Source: a virus
Reading direction: 5' to 3' (one strand)
Length of the DNA stretch: 21,389 nucleotides
Virus record (IMG/VR): IMGVR_UViG_3300003324_000167
Span: 1 to 21,389 of that record
Shown: positions 1 through 7,515 of the stretch, piece by piece
How the letters are laid out: each line of letters opens with the position of its first letter
How positions within the stretch are numbered: position 1 is the first letter of the stretch
The notes under the pieces: model-generated
Database searches by the model: none
Told to the model about the DNA's origin: nothing
Seen by the model: the letters and a program-made list of their open reading frames with translations, nothing else
Position numbers and translations under genes: made by a program

Positions 1-2
1 AC

Positions 3-1199
3 GCGATGCTAGCAGGATCGATCGATCTTACGAGTAAAGTTACTGGCATCCTCCCGGCTGCTAACGGAGGCACGTCGAACGGATTTGTACAGTTCAGTGG
101 CCCAGCAACCTCTGCAAAGACGTTCACTCTGCCTAACGCCTCTTGCACAATTTTGACGGACAACGTCTCCGTAACTGTCGGACAGGGCGGAACCGGCGCC
201 AACCTGTCTGGCACTGGTGGGGCGAATCAGTTCGTCCGTCAGAGTACGCTCGGCGGGGCGTTCACCGTTTCGGCAATGTCTACCGCCGACCTCCCTCTTT
301 TGTCTGGTCTAACTGGCGCCGACCCGGCAGCGACCGACGTTCTTGCCGGTACGTCCACAGGCTCTATTGCTAACCGGTCGTTTCAGGTAAATCGAGCACT
401 TGGTCTCCTCCGCACACATCCGGGCGGTCGGTTGACCCTCACATCTGGAACACCTGTCACATCCTCAGACGTCACAGGGGCAACCACAGTATATTACACA
501 CCGTATCTTGATGACGTGATCGTCCTATGGGACGGCACGCGGTGGGTGCAGTCCACGTTCGCGGAAACGTCCCTGGCTCTTGGCACAGTGACCAGCGGAC
601 TGCCATACGATATCTTCGGATACCTGTCAGCCGGGACCTTCACACTCGAAAAGCTGGCATGGACGAACACCACCACCCGGGCAACCGCTATCACGTACCA
701 AGACGGCCGACTGTGTAAGTCTGGTGATAAGACACGTCTCTACCTGGGTACAATCTACACGACCAGTACGACCGCCACGGAGGATAGTGCGGTCAAACGG
801 TTTGTGTGGAATATGTATAACCAGACACGTCGCTCCCTGTATAAAGCACTAGCCTCAAACTGGACCTACAACAGTGCGGTACTCCGTCAGTGTAACGCAA
901 CTGCGTCTTACCAAGTTGAGGCAGTCATCGGATACGCCGGGGCTGTTGTTGACCTGACATTCGCGATGCTGTGTATTCTTTCTGGTGGTGGGTCGAGGAT
1001 CTATATCGGGGACAACAGTACCACTGCTGCAGCAGCAACCTGTATCCCCGTGCAAGCGTCAAGTAATGCCTCCATTACTACCCGCATGACAGTAATGCCT
1101 GCTGTGGGATACCACTACTTCGCATGTCTGGAGGCGACGGACACTAATAATACACACTATGGCTCGATTGCAGCCATTGGTGGATGGGTGGACGGATAA
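3..1199 (+). CDS. Tail fibre / receptor-binding-like structural protein, 3' part
   Basis: This is probably the distal part of a tail fibre or other virion appendage. The reading frame is open to the left edge, so the gene very likely begins outside the window; the ATG at position 6 is just an internal Met. The N-terminal part has motifs common in phage fibre proteins (ILPAANGGTSNG, VGQGGTGANLSG), where Gly/Thr/Ser-rich, beta-prone repeats join shaft modules. The rest is rich in Thr, Ser, Ala and aromatic residues, with no transmembrane segment, protease motif or catalytic signature that I recognise. The protein ends in GGWVDG at a TAA. It is the only + strand gene here and runs convergently into the replication block, marking the structural/replication boundary. 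The role rests on composition and the NGGT-type motifs, so a different appendage protein is possible. Confidence 0.6.
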   Translation, partial: AMLAGSIDLTSKVTGILPAANGGTSNGFVQFSGPATSAKTFTLPNASCTILTDNVSVTVGQGGTGANLSGTGGANQFVRQSTLGGAFTVSAMSTADLPLLSGLTGADPAATDVLAGTSTGSIANRSFQVNRALGLLRTHPGGRLTLTSGTPVTSSDVTGATTVYYTPYLDDVIVLWDGTRWVQSTFAETSLALGTVTSGLPYDIFGYLSAGTFTLEKLAWTNTTTRATAITYQDGRLCKSGDKTRLYLGTIYTTSTTATEDSAVKRFVWNMYNQTRRSLYKALASNWTYNSAVLRQCNATASYQVEAVIGYAGAVVDLTFAMLCILSGGGSRIYIGDNSTTAAAATCIPVQASSNASITTRMTVMPAVGYHYFACLEATDTNNTHYGSIAAIGGWVDG

Positions 1200-1207
1200 T
1201 TGAGAAG

Positions 1208-1316
1208 CGCAGGACAGGACTGCTCGGTGTACTCCTCGGCGAGCAGATACAGTCACAGGAGTCCTCCAGTCCGGGGCAGGCTGGTCAAGTTCCTGTGATC
1301 CGTCTCCTGTCCTGCG
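1208..1316. terminator. Large branched inverted repeat between convergent genes (possible bidirectional terminator)
   Basis: The gap between the convergent stop codons at 1199 and 1320 is almost filled by a nested inverted repeat. The outer arms are perfect 12-mers: CGCAGGACAGGA (1208-1219) and TCCTGTCCTGCG (1305-1316). Inside are two more pairs: TGCTCG/CGAGCA (1221-1226 and 1240-1245) and CACAGGA/TCCTGTG (1254-1260 and 1291-1297), the latter holding a further CCAG/CTGG pair (1266-1269 and 1281-1284). RNA from either strand could fold into a three-way junction. Position suggests termination or 3'-end protection for both transcripts. Neither side has a good U-tract, so it is not a textbook intrinsic terminator. 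Confidence 0.55.
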
Positions 1317-1319
1317 TGT

Positions 1320-1898
1320 TTACGTGAGTTCGATCACCTTGCCTGACTGGAGTTCGGATTTGTGGGTAACCATCACGATCTGAACTCCCATCTCCTTTGC
1401 AAGCAATTCCATCAGCATCCGAACCCGTTCAGATCGATCCTTGTCCACAAATCGGAATGGCTCGTCAAGGACTAGCAGCTTGCGGGGTCTGGGCTGGCAC
1501 AGAACCAAGCACGCCAGGCGTAGAGCGAACGCGGCGACGTCTACAGGTCCACCGCCGGACGCTGTTGTCGGATCTACTTCCTTGCCTTCGCGTAAGAACA
1601 CCAGACGGGCTTCCGTCTTGCCCCGCTTACGCTCAAAGATGATCTGGAACTCATAGGCGTCGTCATACACAGCCCCTAGACACCGCGTAACGACACCTGC
1701 TATGCGTTTGTGAGCTTGCTGCTGGACAGCCTGGGCGACCAGTTGTATCACTTCCTGGGCTTGCTTGCAGTCTAACACATGCTGCTCAGCGTTTTTGAGT
1801 GCTTCCTCCTCATCACTTACTTTCATCAAGTAGTGCTGATGTTTCGCTAACTGGTCGTTGGCGTGTTGTCGGAGTCGCCTAAGACTTGTTTTTTCCAT
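1320..1898 (-). CDS. Rad50/SbcC/gp46-like ATPase, C-terminal half
   Basis: This is the C-terminal half of a Rad50-type recombination ATPase. It has a short helical/coiled-coil stretch (about residues 5-65), then the ABC signature as SGGGPVDVAAFALRLA (from residue 114), Walker B KLLVLDEP (140-147, with D145 and E146) and the switch histidine in VTHKSEL (H179). It has no Walker A; that lies in the separate gene at 3006-4112. In the ABC dimer the signature of one half completes the ATP site of the other, so the two products should form one enzyme with the nuclease encoded at 2143-3186. The two pieces total 560 aa, close to T4 gp46. The start at 1898 lies 52 nt inside the upstream small gene and has only a weak ribosome binding site. 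It is the last gene of the block. Confidence 0.88.
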   Translation of the reverse strand: MEKTSLRRLRQHANDQLAKHQHYLMKVSDEEEALKNAEQHVLDCKQAQEVIQLVAQAVQQQAHKRIAGVVTRCLGAVYDDAYEFQIIFERKRGKTEARLVFLREGKEVDPTTASGGGPVDVAAFALRLACLVLCQPRPRKLLVLDEPFRFVDKDRSERVRMLMELLAKEMGVQIVMVTHKSELQSGKVIELT

Positions 1899-2143
1899 GG
1901 ATGTTTTCGCTTCTTAGGAGTGCTATCTAACTCTTTTATTGTGATAGACATGACCGGTGTTTTGAACAACGCATCAAGGAACTCCGGCTTGACACCGATC
2001 ATTTCTGCTAGCTTGTCAGCCCGATCGAACGTCTCCTCGTCGTGTGGGGTAGGATACCGCCCACTGTAGCGTATGGTGCTGAGTCTGAAGTTACGCCACA
2101 GTAGGATGGCGATGGCAAGGTCGTGTTTGTCTTGCTGGGTCAT
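1847..2143 (-). CDS. Small protein of unknown function between Mre11-like and Rad50 C-half genes
   Basis: A 98-residue soluble protein that I do not recognise. The ATG at 2143 shares one base with the TGA of the upstream nuclease gene (TGATG), which suggests translational coupling; a GTG one codon earlier is also possible. It is helical-looking in the N-terminal half (DLAIAILLWRNFRLS, then DRADKLAEMIGVKPEF) and ends in a Lys-rich, Ser/Thr-rich tail. Its 3' end overlaps the Rad50 C-half gene by 52 nt. Its place between the two halves of a split complex suggests, without showing, a role in that complex. Confidence 0.7.
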   Translation of the reverse strand: MTQQDKHDLAIAILLWRNFRLSTIRYSGRYPTPHDEETFDRADKLAEMIGVKPEFLDALFKTPVMSITIKELDSTPKKRKHPWKKQVLGDSDNTPTTS

Positions 2144-3186
2144 CACTTGCTAATGAGTTGGAGGATGAGGCTGTACACCCGTGGGTTGGGTTCGTTCTCT
2201 TTCATCCAACGCTTGACGCTTTCTGAGAAGTTGATGGCAGCGTCGCCCAGGCTGGCAAGTTCGGTCAGGAACTCCGTACCGTTTAGATAAGTGTCCTCAA
2301 ACTCCCTCTCAGCAGCCTCCGGGATTTCGATCCACTTGTCATGACTCACGTTGTACGATTTGGGTTTGATGGTCCCGTCGTTTCTCAGGAGTCCCATCAT
2401 CGGCTGGTAGGACCGTTCATCGATCTTACGTCTCATGAACGTTCCGTGATTGAAGATCTGACACCCGCTGACTGTACCTGTGAGGAAGCTTTTGTGATTG
2501 TCCCCGAATAGGGCGACGTCGTATCCATCTAGCATTTCCGTGAGGTTACGAATATGGTCTCCGTCGTCAGCCCCTGGGTAACCGCGTCCGTCGATCCATA
2601 CATACCGGTGCGCCAGGCACAGACGAAGTACGCCCGGGGTTACCTGCTCGACGTCTTCCAACGGTTTGAGTTTGACACCCCAGGGGAAGGCGTCGATGAT
2701 GACCTGCCTGGCTTCGTTGGTTGGACGGGGCAAGGCATAAGGCACGTTAGGTTGGATGTTGGTGATCTTGTCCGCTGCGCAGAGGGTCCAGTAGGCCGAC
2801 CGTTCGATCAAATCATAGCGATGAAATGGCAGATCATGCTGACCCGGGATTGCGTACATTGGCGGCATGTACTGGATGGCGAAGTTGATCAGTTCGGGCG
2901 GACACCGGTGTGGGCGCCAGCCGTCATCGAAAATGTCTCCAGCACATACGATCGGACAGTTGTGCTTATCCGCTTCCTGGCTTAGCTGTGAGAGGTAGGA
3001 CGCCATCACTCCGTACCAATCACTCTCAGCCGACCTTGCGATCGGGGGCTTGTGTGAGAGGTGGAGGTCGGAACACAGGACGGCGACGACGGGATTAGCT
3101 GACCGCACGTCGGACACTTCTTGACCCTTGACCTCAGTTCCTCGAGCTGCTTTGACGATTTGAGCAGTTCTTTCTCGATGCGACAT
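2143..3186 (-). CDS. Mre11/SbcD/gp47-like metallophosphoesterase nuclease
   Basis: Nuclease subunit of a Rad50-Mre11 (gp46-gp47, SbcCD) type complex that processes DNA ends in recombination and repair. Calcineurin-type metal-binding motifs appear in order: SDLHLSH (D40, H42), AGDIFDDG (around 82-89), GQHD (115-118, a variant of GNHD), LAHR, and FGDNH near residue 230. The 347 aa length suits phage gp47-type proteins. Start choice is uncertain. The ATG at 3186 gives about 35 residues before the first strand and has no clear ribosome binding site, whereas a GTG at 3117 has AGGG seven bases upstream. Either way the gene overlaps the Rad50 N-half gene extensively in another frame. It lies between the two Rad50 halves, as expected for a co-translated complex. 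Confidence 0.9.
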   Translation of the reverse strand: MSHRERTAQIVKAARGTEVKGQEVSDVRSANPVVAVLCSDLHLSHKPPIARSAESDWYGVMASYLSQLSQEADKHNCPIVCAGDIFDDGWRPHRCPPELINFAIQYMPPMYAIPGQHDLPFHRYDLIERSAYWTLCAADKITNIQPNVPYALPRPTNEARQVIIDAFPWGVKLKPLEDVEQVTPGVLRLCLAHRYVWIDGRGYPGADDGDHIRNLTEMLDGYDVALFGDNHKSFLTGTVSGCQIFNHGTFMRRKIDERSYQPMMGLLRNDGTIKPKSYNVSHDKWIEIPEAAEREFEDTYLNGTEFLTELASLGDAAINFSESVKRWMKENEPNPRVYSLILQLISK

Positions 3187-4112
3187 TTTCGCTTTCTCGC
3201 TTTCTTGAGATCAGTGATGAAATGTTCCAGGTCCCGACGGGCTTCGGCTGCCTTGTCGGCTTCCTTGCGAACAGCCAACAGAGGATTGATGTCAGGAACG
3301 ACGGTCCGAGTTAATGCTCGCGCTTGTTTGAGTCCGGTAATGATCTGTTCCAGGTCCGCCACTTCTTCCCGTAACTGTTGTGCCCGCTGACCCAGGGCGA
3401 CCACTTGCGCCCCTTCCTCTGCTGCCCTCCTGACAATCTTCAGGGTCCGGGCATATTCCTTACCCTGTTGAACCTTTGCCGTCAGGAGGGCGACCGCTCC
3501 CCGGGTTTCCTGGAGGTCAGCATCCAGCCGTTCCAGGACGGTAAGGCGCTTGTTGAACCTGACAGCCCATTCGGTGTCTCGTGCCTGCTGTCGAGCTTCC
3601 TCCAGACGGGTACGTGTCAGTTCGACGTTTGATTGCGCCCGTCTGACCTCCGAACTGGCAGCCGACATGGCGTTGTCAATCGAGCCAAGGTTGATGATCT
3701 GGTTGAGTTGCTTGCTGACTTGACCAGCAGACTCCGTAAACCAGAACGGAGGTTCGATCTGTTGCTGAAAGTTGAGTTCGTTGATTTGGAGTACCTTGGC
3801 GATCTCGTCCGGGACAGCCCCGACGCCGAATGATCGGAACTCCTTATCATCGAGCTTGTATGAGTTGATTTTGTCGCCTCGCTTCCGGACAACGGTATGT
3901 CCGTCAACGTACAGCTTGACCCAGGCGACCGGGGAACCCCACTTGATGAATTCATCACCAGAGGGTTGATTCAAACACACCCACCTCAGTGCCCGTAAAG
4001 CAGCACTCTTGCCAACGTCGTTAGATCCGACGATGGTTGTGACGTGTCGGTCAAACTCGATCACCAGTTTCCCGTGAGCCTGGAAACTGGTGATGATGAT
4101 CTTTTCGATCAT
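3006..4112 (-). CDS. Rad50/SbcC/gp46-like ATPase, N-terminal half with zinc hook
   Basis: N-terminal half of a Rad50-type ATPase. The ATP-binding lobe begins at once (MIEKIIITSFQAHG), with Walker A GSNDVGKS at residues 29-36. A Glu/Arg/Leu-rich coiled coil runs from about 130 to 330 and ends in KKCPTCGQLIP, a Rad50 zinc hook (C333, C336) that dimerises two molecules through zinc. The remaining 27 residues lie inside the Mre11-like gene and look like out-of-frame reading, so they may be tolerated sequence. There is no signature motif or Walker B; those are in the protein encoded at 1320-1898. The start ATG overlaps the upstream stop (TAATG). A chain split just after the hook tip leaves the two coiled-coil arms on different polypeptides. 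Confidence 0.88.
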   Translation of the reverse strand: MIEKIIITSFQAHGKLVIEFDRHVTTIVGSNDVGKSAALRALRWVCLNQPSGDEFIKWGSPVAWVKLYVDGHTVVRKRGDKINSYKLDDKEFRSFGVGAVPDEIAKVLQINELNFQQQIEPPFWFTESAGQVSKQLNQIINLGSIDNAMSAASSEVRRAQSNVELTRTRLEEARQQARDTEWAVRFNKRLTVLERLDADLQETRGAVALLTAKVQQGKEYARTLKIVRRAAEEGAQVVALGQRAQQLREEVADLEQIITGLKQARALTRTVVPDINPLLAVRKEADKAAEARRDLEHFITDLKKARKRKCRIEKELLKSSKQLEELRSRVKKCPTCGQLIPSSPSCVPTSTSHTSPRSQGRLRVIGTE

Positions 4113-4330
4113 TACTTATCCCACAGTTCGAGCAATTCCGTGCGAACGAGGCGGACCTGGGAACCTTTCGGCAGCGACTCACAGGTGTCTGCGTACACCC
4201 GTTTGGCGGTCGCCTCGTCCGTCCCGGTCCAGGCCACAACCCACCCGGTAGTGGAGGTCAACCTGGCGAGGAGGACAAACGGAACGTCGTTGTTGGGAAC
4301 CACAGTTACTTTGATCTTTCCGATCATCAT
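4112..4330 (-). CDS. Small conserved-looking protein of unknown function
   Basis: A 72-residue protein with no function that I recognise. The start is set at the ATGATG at 4330/4327 because GGGGAG lies just upstream and an earlier in-frame ATG (4363) has no ribosome binding site. The sequence looks alpha/beta: a beta-rich first half (KIKVTVVPNNDVPFVLLARL), a helix (EATAKRVYADTCESL) and a final strand VRLVRTELLEL. I have the impression that this last element recurs in small phage proteins, but I cannot name the family. Its stop overlaps the Rad50 N-half start, so the two may be translationally coupled. Confidence 0.65.
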   Translation of the reverse strand: MMIGKIKVTVVPNNDVPFVLLARLTSTTGWVVAWTGTDEATAKRVYADTCESLPKGSQVRLVRTELLELWDK

Positions 4331-4623
4331 TCTCCCCAACGGGGCAGACCCGCGTCGGCACACTGCTCCACGGTCGCACGTCCGTCCCGCGGGTCCGGGA
4401 ACACTTGGTGCAGGTAGACGTCACTCGGCAGCTTGTCCTCCTCACCTCCGTCGTTCTTGTAGTAGTTATCGAACTCGCTGTTGCTGGTGAAGGTCGGGGC
4501 GGTGTCGTCCTTGGTCGCTTCCTTGTCGTACGACCAGAGGTTTTTGCCCAGGTACACGCCCCGCTTCGGACTGAACGCAGCGTGTTTGATCTTCAGTGGT
4601 TGCCACTTGTCGTTCGGCATCAT
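4327..4623 (-). CDS. Small acidic protein of unknown function
   Basis: A 98-residue soluble protein without a recognised domain. The start at the ATGATG (4623/4620) is supported by AGGAGGG immediately upstream and a 4-nt ATGA overlap with the PD-(D/E)XK gene stop; the longer open frame to 4785 is out-of-frame coding sequence of that gene. The middle is Asp/Glu/Asn-rich and probably flexible, followed by a short segment near VYLHQVFPDPRDGRA. There are no membrane segments and no cysteine clusters. It lies between nuclease and recombination genes in one presumed operon. Confidence 0.6.
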   Translation of the reverse strand: MMPNDKWQPLKIKHAAFSPKRGVYLGKNLWSYDKEATKDDTAPTFTSNSEFDNYYKNDGGEEDKLPSDVYLHQVFPDPRDGRATVEQCADAGLPRWGE

Positions 4624-5216
4624 ACCCTCCTGACGATTTCGAGGATGTCTTCTGGTGACACGTAAGTGAGGAAGTTGTCTAACGTTGTTGCCCAGATACG
4701 TTCTCTGATGTCGCTTTCTCTCCTCCTGTTGATTCTGACATCGAACATGAAAAAAGGAGTGATACTCGGAAGCCGGGAAAAGCAACCCTCCCTCCGAAAC
4801 TGGTCGTGCAGGTCATGGGGATAAAACACGACTGCTTGTCGCATGTCCCGACGCTGCACCATTAGCCAAGCGTAAGAGCCTGCCTTTTCAGCACTGCTAT
4901 ACGCTTGCTCAAACCACTCCTCCCACTTCTGCTGGGCAGCCCGCTTCGGCTTGTCCAGTAGGTCAGCAATGGTGTGCTTGGAATAGCCCCTTTTGAGTTC
5001 GATGGTCATCAGGTCCAGAAGCGGATCACCGGACGGATGTGTAGCCGTGATGTCTCCGTGGTGTCCGTGTGTTCGCTTACCCCGCTGACCACGGACGTTC
5101 GCCCTGGCACCGGACCCGGCACTGCGCCAAAAGATGTCATCACGAGTGCCATGCGTCCACCATTTTGAGAGTTTGACACAGAACTCTCTCTCGAAACTCG
5201 AACCTTTCCTACCCAT
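4620..5216 (-). CDS. PD-(D/E)XK-like nuclease (putative)
   Basis: A 198-residue protein with the layout of a restriction-endonuclease-fold nuclease. It has an N-terminal helix with a glutamate (SSFEREFCVKLSKWW), a basic segment (FWRSAGSGARANVRG), a candidate metal ligand in HHGDITATHP, and the core motif in LMTIELKRGYS (E-x-K). This order (E, then GD, then ExK) fits resolvase- and RecB-like phage nucleases acting on branched or broken DNA. It overlaps the 5' nuclease gene by 8 nt (ATGGGTAG) and precedes the recombination genes, so a role in processing recombination intermediates is plausible. The fold assignment is from motif pattern only; the substrate is unknown. Confidence 0.6.
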   Translation of the reverse strand: MGRKGSSFEREFCVKLSKWWTHGTRDDIFWRSAGSGARANVRGQRGKRTHGHHGDITATHPSGDPLLDLMTIELKRGYSKHTIADLLDKPKRAAQQKWEEWFEQAYSSAEKAGSYAWLMVQRRDMRQAVVFYPHDLHDQFRREGCFSRLPSITPFFMFDVRINRRRESDIRERIWATTLDNFLTYVSPEDILEIVRRV

Positions 5217-6078
5217 TAGCTTTGCGTCCCTGGAACACAGGAATTGGTGCCGGTAAGGACGTAATACCGAGTCTCTGGGCGACTGACCGCCACTTGTCCA
5301 GGGTCACCTCGTCCGGTCGCAGCTCGAACCTGGGTGTAAAAGGCAATGGCAATTTGATGAGCCTGATGTTTCGCAGCCGCAGGGTCTCAAACTTCTGGAT
5401 CTTAGTGAACAACTCGTCTTTCTTCCACCATGACACCTTTTCGCCTTTGAGGTACGAGAGTGCCGTTTTCTCACCGAACCTGGGCACGCCTGGGATGCTG
5501 TCGGAATGGCAGCCGGTCAGGGCCTTGACGTGCACCCATTCCTGCGGCTTGATCCCATAGCGCTGCTTGAACTGTTTGGCGGTGAACAGTTCTTTCTGTG
5601 TCGGTTTGTAGATCGATACCGTGTTGGTCAGGAGCTGATACAGGTCGGTATCACTTGAGACAATGACGACGTCGTCACCCATCGCTGCGTCAGATTTACA
5701 CAGGGAGGCGATAATGTCATCAGCCTCATACCCCTTAGCGTAGAGTACGTTGCTGAAGCCCATACTCGGCAGATAGTCGGTTTTCACCAACTCAATCTGC
5801 TTTTTGAAATCAAGATACGCTTCCTGTTCTTCTGGTGTGCGTTTCTTGTTCTTCCGCCCTGACTTGTAAGGCAGGTAGATCCTGTTACGCTTGTTCCTTC
5901 CGTGGTCGAAGCAGAATGCCACACGGTCGGTCCGGAACTCCTGGCGAAGCATCTGGACGTCCCGGAGGAACCCGTACACAGCACCGGTAGACTTGCCGTC
6001 ATGCGATAGTTTACCCATCGCATAGAAGGCACGGTAGAGTAGGTTGTGACAGTCCAGGTAGAGCCAGGTGTCATTCAC
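5209..6078 (-). CDS. 5'-3' exonuclease / flap endonuclease (PolI N-domain type)
   Basis: A free-standing FEN-superfamily 5' nuclease, functionally like the N-terminal domain of PolI or T4 RNase H, which would remove RNA primers and flaps. Visible motifs are the first acidic strand YLDCHNLLYRAF (D9), the helical-arch region FDHGRNKRNR and YKSGRKNKKR (about 57-80), EADDIIASL (118-126), VIVSSDTDLYQLL (about 138-150) and the helix-hairpin-helix stretch GCHSDSIPGVPRFGEKTA (189-206). Length is 289 aa. The frame is open further upstream, but that region is the coding sequence of the MazG-like gene. The best start is the GTG at 6078, overlapping that gene's stop, with GAGGAG ten bases upstream. It sits apart from the family A polymerase core at 11500-12930. 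Confidence 0.88.
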   Translation of the reverse strand: MNDTWLYLDCHNLLYRAFYAMGKLSHDGKSTGAVYGFLRDVQMLRQEFRTDRVAFCFDHGRNKRNRIYLPYKSGRKNKKRTPEEQEAYLDFKKQIELVKTDYLPSMGFSNVLYAKGYEADDIIASLCKSDAAMGDDVVIVSSDTDLYQLLTNTVSIYKPTQKELFTAKQFKQRYGIKPQEWVHVKALTGCHSDSIPGVPRFGEKTALSYLKGEKVSWWKKDELFTKIQKFETLRLRNIRLIKLPLPFTPRFELRPDEVTLDKWRSVAQRLGITSLPAPIPVFQGRKANG

Positions 6079-6379
6079 GTTTAGACCACTCCTCATAGTC
6101 CGGGAATGACGTGGGAAACTCACCCACGTACACAAGGCTGCAGATGGTCTTGTCGGTCCCTGGCTTCGCTGGGTCAACGCCGATGTATCTGGTGCTGACA
6201 TTCTTGCGACGTTCGATCTCAGCCCGGAGGTAGACCACCAGATCCAACGCTTCCTCGTAGGCGTGCTGGAGCCAGTCCTCACGGGTGTCCATTGCACTTA
6301 CGGGTTTGCCATAGCGCTGGATGCCGACGTCGTGGCGCTGCTGCATGTCGGCGATGATGAGGTTCCACACGTCATCCAT
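6071..6379 (-). CDS. MazG-like all-alpha nucleotide pyrophosphohydrolase (putative)
   Basis: A 102-residue protein. Its first 60 residues form helices with the pattern RHDVGIQRYG followed by DWLQHAYEEALDLVVYL, resembling the EExxD helix of all-alpha NTP pyrophosphohydrolases of the MazG type found in many phages. Such enzymes hydrolyse (d)NTPs and may shape the nucleotide pool, fitting the NrdJ and ThyX genes here. The C-terminal 40 residues (from TRYIGVDPAKPGTDKT) look like a short extra beta segment. The start at 6379 makes an 8-nt ATGGATGA overlap with the recA-like stop. Only one motif supports the family, so catalysis is uncertain. Confidence 0.55.
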   Translation of the reverse strand: MDDVWNLIIADMQQRHDVGIQRYGKPVSAMDTREDWLQHAYEEALDLVVYLRAEIERRKNVSTRYIGVDPAKPGTDKTICSLVYVGEFPTSFPDYEEWSKRE

Positions 6380-7502
6380 AGCGGTTCTTCCTTTCGACCT
6401 GGCAGGCGTCTTCGATCTCACGCCAGCGCTTGGCTACCAACATCTGGATCTCACGTTCTCCGTCCTCATCCTCAATGTGACGGATGAGCTTTTCTCGCTT
6501 GCCCACAAAGTCAAACTCCGGGGCACGGATGCCGTTCTGGGTGTCCTTCCAGTGGCCTTCGTCTATTAAATAATCCACACAGGCGCCGACGTCGTCAATA
6601 CCGAATGAATGAAAGATCGGGATAACAGCCGACCTGTCCCGTCCTGTCTGGCGGTTCTTTTTGATTCGTACCTTCGCCTTAATACCTAGCTCACGGTTCT
6701 TGCCCTTAATTTTCTCGAAGATCTTCTCTTGTACGCTCGACCAGAGTTGGAGCGTTGAGTAGAACTTGAGGGCATGCCCGCCGCCCCCTGTCCGGTTGTC
6801 AGCCCCTGGACGGTTGGCGAACGGTCCTCCCGCTGCTGGCTTGTCGCGGGTCTGACCGACGATGATGAGAATTGAGCCGGTTTGCTTGAGCTTTGGTACG
6901 GCGGTACGGAGAAGTTGGGAGTTGAGTTTTGCCTTCGCCATCCCAAAGCTGCCAGCGTCTTCCCCCTGCTGGACCTTCTTGCCTTCGCGGAGCTTCCGCC
7001 GGGCGTTCTTCTGCTTGTCGTATTTCTTCTGGTCATCCCGGGGCACCAGTACGTCCATGCTATCACAGACGTAGATGCAAGGCCCTTTTGCGAGGGCGTT
7101 GTCGAGATGGTCGTAGAAGTCCTCAACGGTAACCGAGTATTGAGGGTTGTCCTGGGTGCCTGCTGGGGGCTGGACCCGGGCTGCCATCTTCGGTCCGAAG
7201 AACTTCTCAAAATCGAATAGAGCACCATTCTCGGCGTCATCATGGATGAGCCGATAGTTGTTGAACGATTTGTTGATGGAGGCTTCTGCAAGGCAGGTCA
7301 GACACAGGAACGTCTTGCCGCTGGAACTGTCCCCGACGAAATGATAGTAGTGTCCTTTGATGAAACCACCGCGCGGCTTCCCGGAACACGCCAGGTTCAG
7401 GAGGGTTGACCCGGTGCTCAGGTAATCACTTTCGGTGAAGCGAGCAGCCTTGTCACGCTTGGCGAGTAGCCGTTCCTTGATCTCGTCGGTGTCATCAGAC
7501 AT
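6372..7502 (-). CDS. RecA/UvsX-like recombinase
   Basis: Strand-exchange recombinase (376 aa). The RecA core is clear: Walker A GDSSSGKT (57-64), an acidic DDAENGALFD segment matching the RecA DAExALD region, Walker B IYVCDSMDVL (143-152), a strand ending in GQTRD (216-220), and a loop-2-like GGGGHALKFYST (239-250). The C-terminal third contains KAKVRIKKNRQTGR and a charged helical end. It would polymerise on ssDNA for homologous pairing and recombination-dependent replication. The ribosome binding site is GAGG seven bases before the ATG. Directly upstream is the predicted three-way-junction leader (7516-7592), and before that the SSB gene, so recombinase and SSB levels may be linked. A UvsY-like gene lies nearby. 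Confidence 0.92.
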   Translation of the reverse strand: MSDDTDEIKERLLAKRDKAARFTESDYLSTGSTLLNLACSGKPRGGFIKGHYYHFVGDSSSGKTFLCLTCLAEASINKSFNNYRLIHDDAENGALFDFEKFFGPKMAARVQPPAGTQDNPQYSVTVEDFYDHLDNALAKGPCIYVCDSMDVLVPRDDQKKYDKQKNARRKLREGKKVQQGEDAGSFGMAKAKLNSQLLRTAVPKLKQTGSILIIVGQTRDKPAAGGPFANRPGADNRTGGGGHALKFYSTLQLWSSVQEKIFEKIKGKNRELGIKAKVRIKKNRQTGRDRSAVIPIFHSFGIDDVGACVDYLIDEGHWKDTQNGIRAPEFDFVGKREKLIRHIEDEDGEREIQMLVAKRWREIEDACQVERKNRYG

Positions 7503-7515
7503 TCTGGAACCTCAA

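Noticed and set aside
3006-3186. A frameshift joining the Rad50 N-half to the downstream frame.
   Set aside because: The frame entered would be the Mre11-like nuclease, not the Rad50 C-half, and no slippery heptamer is evident at the junction.
6071-6379. MazZ of a 2-aminoadenine (Z) genome phage.
   Set aside because: Only a generic MazG-like helix pattern is present, and no PurZ or DatZ gene is visible in the window.
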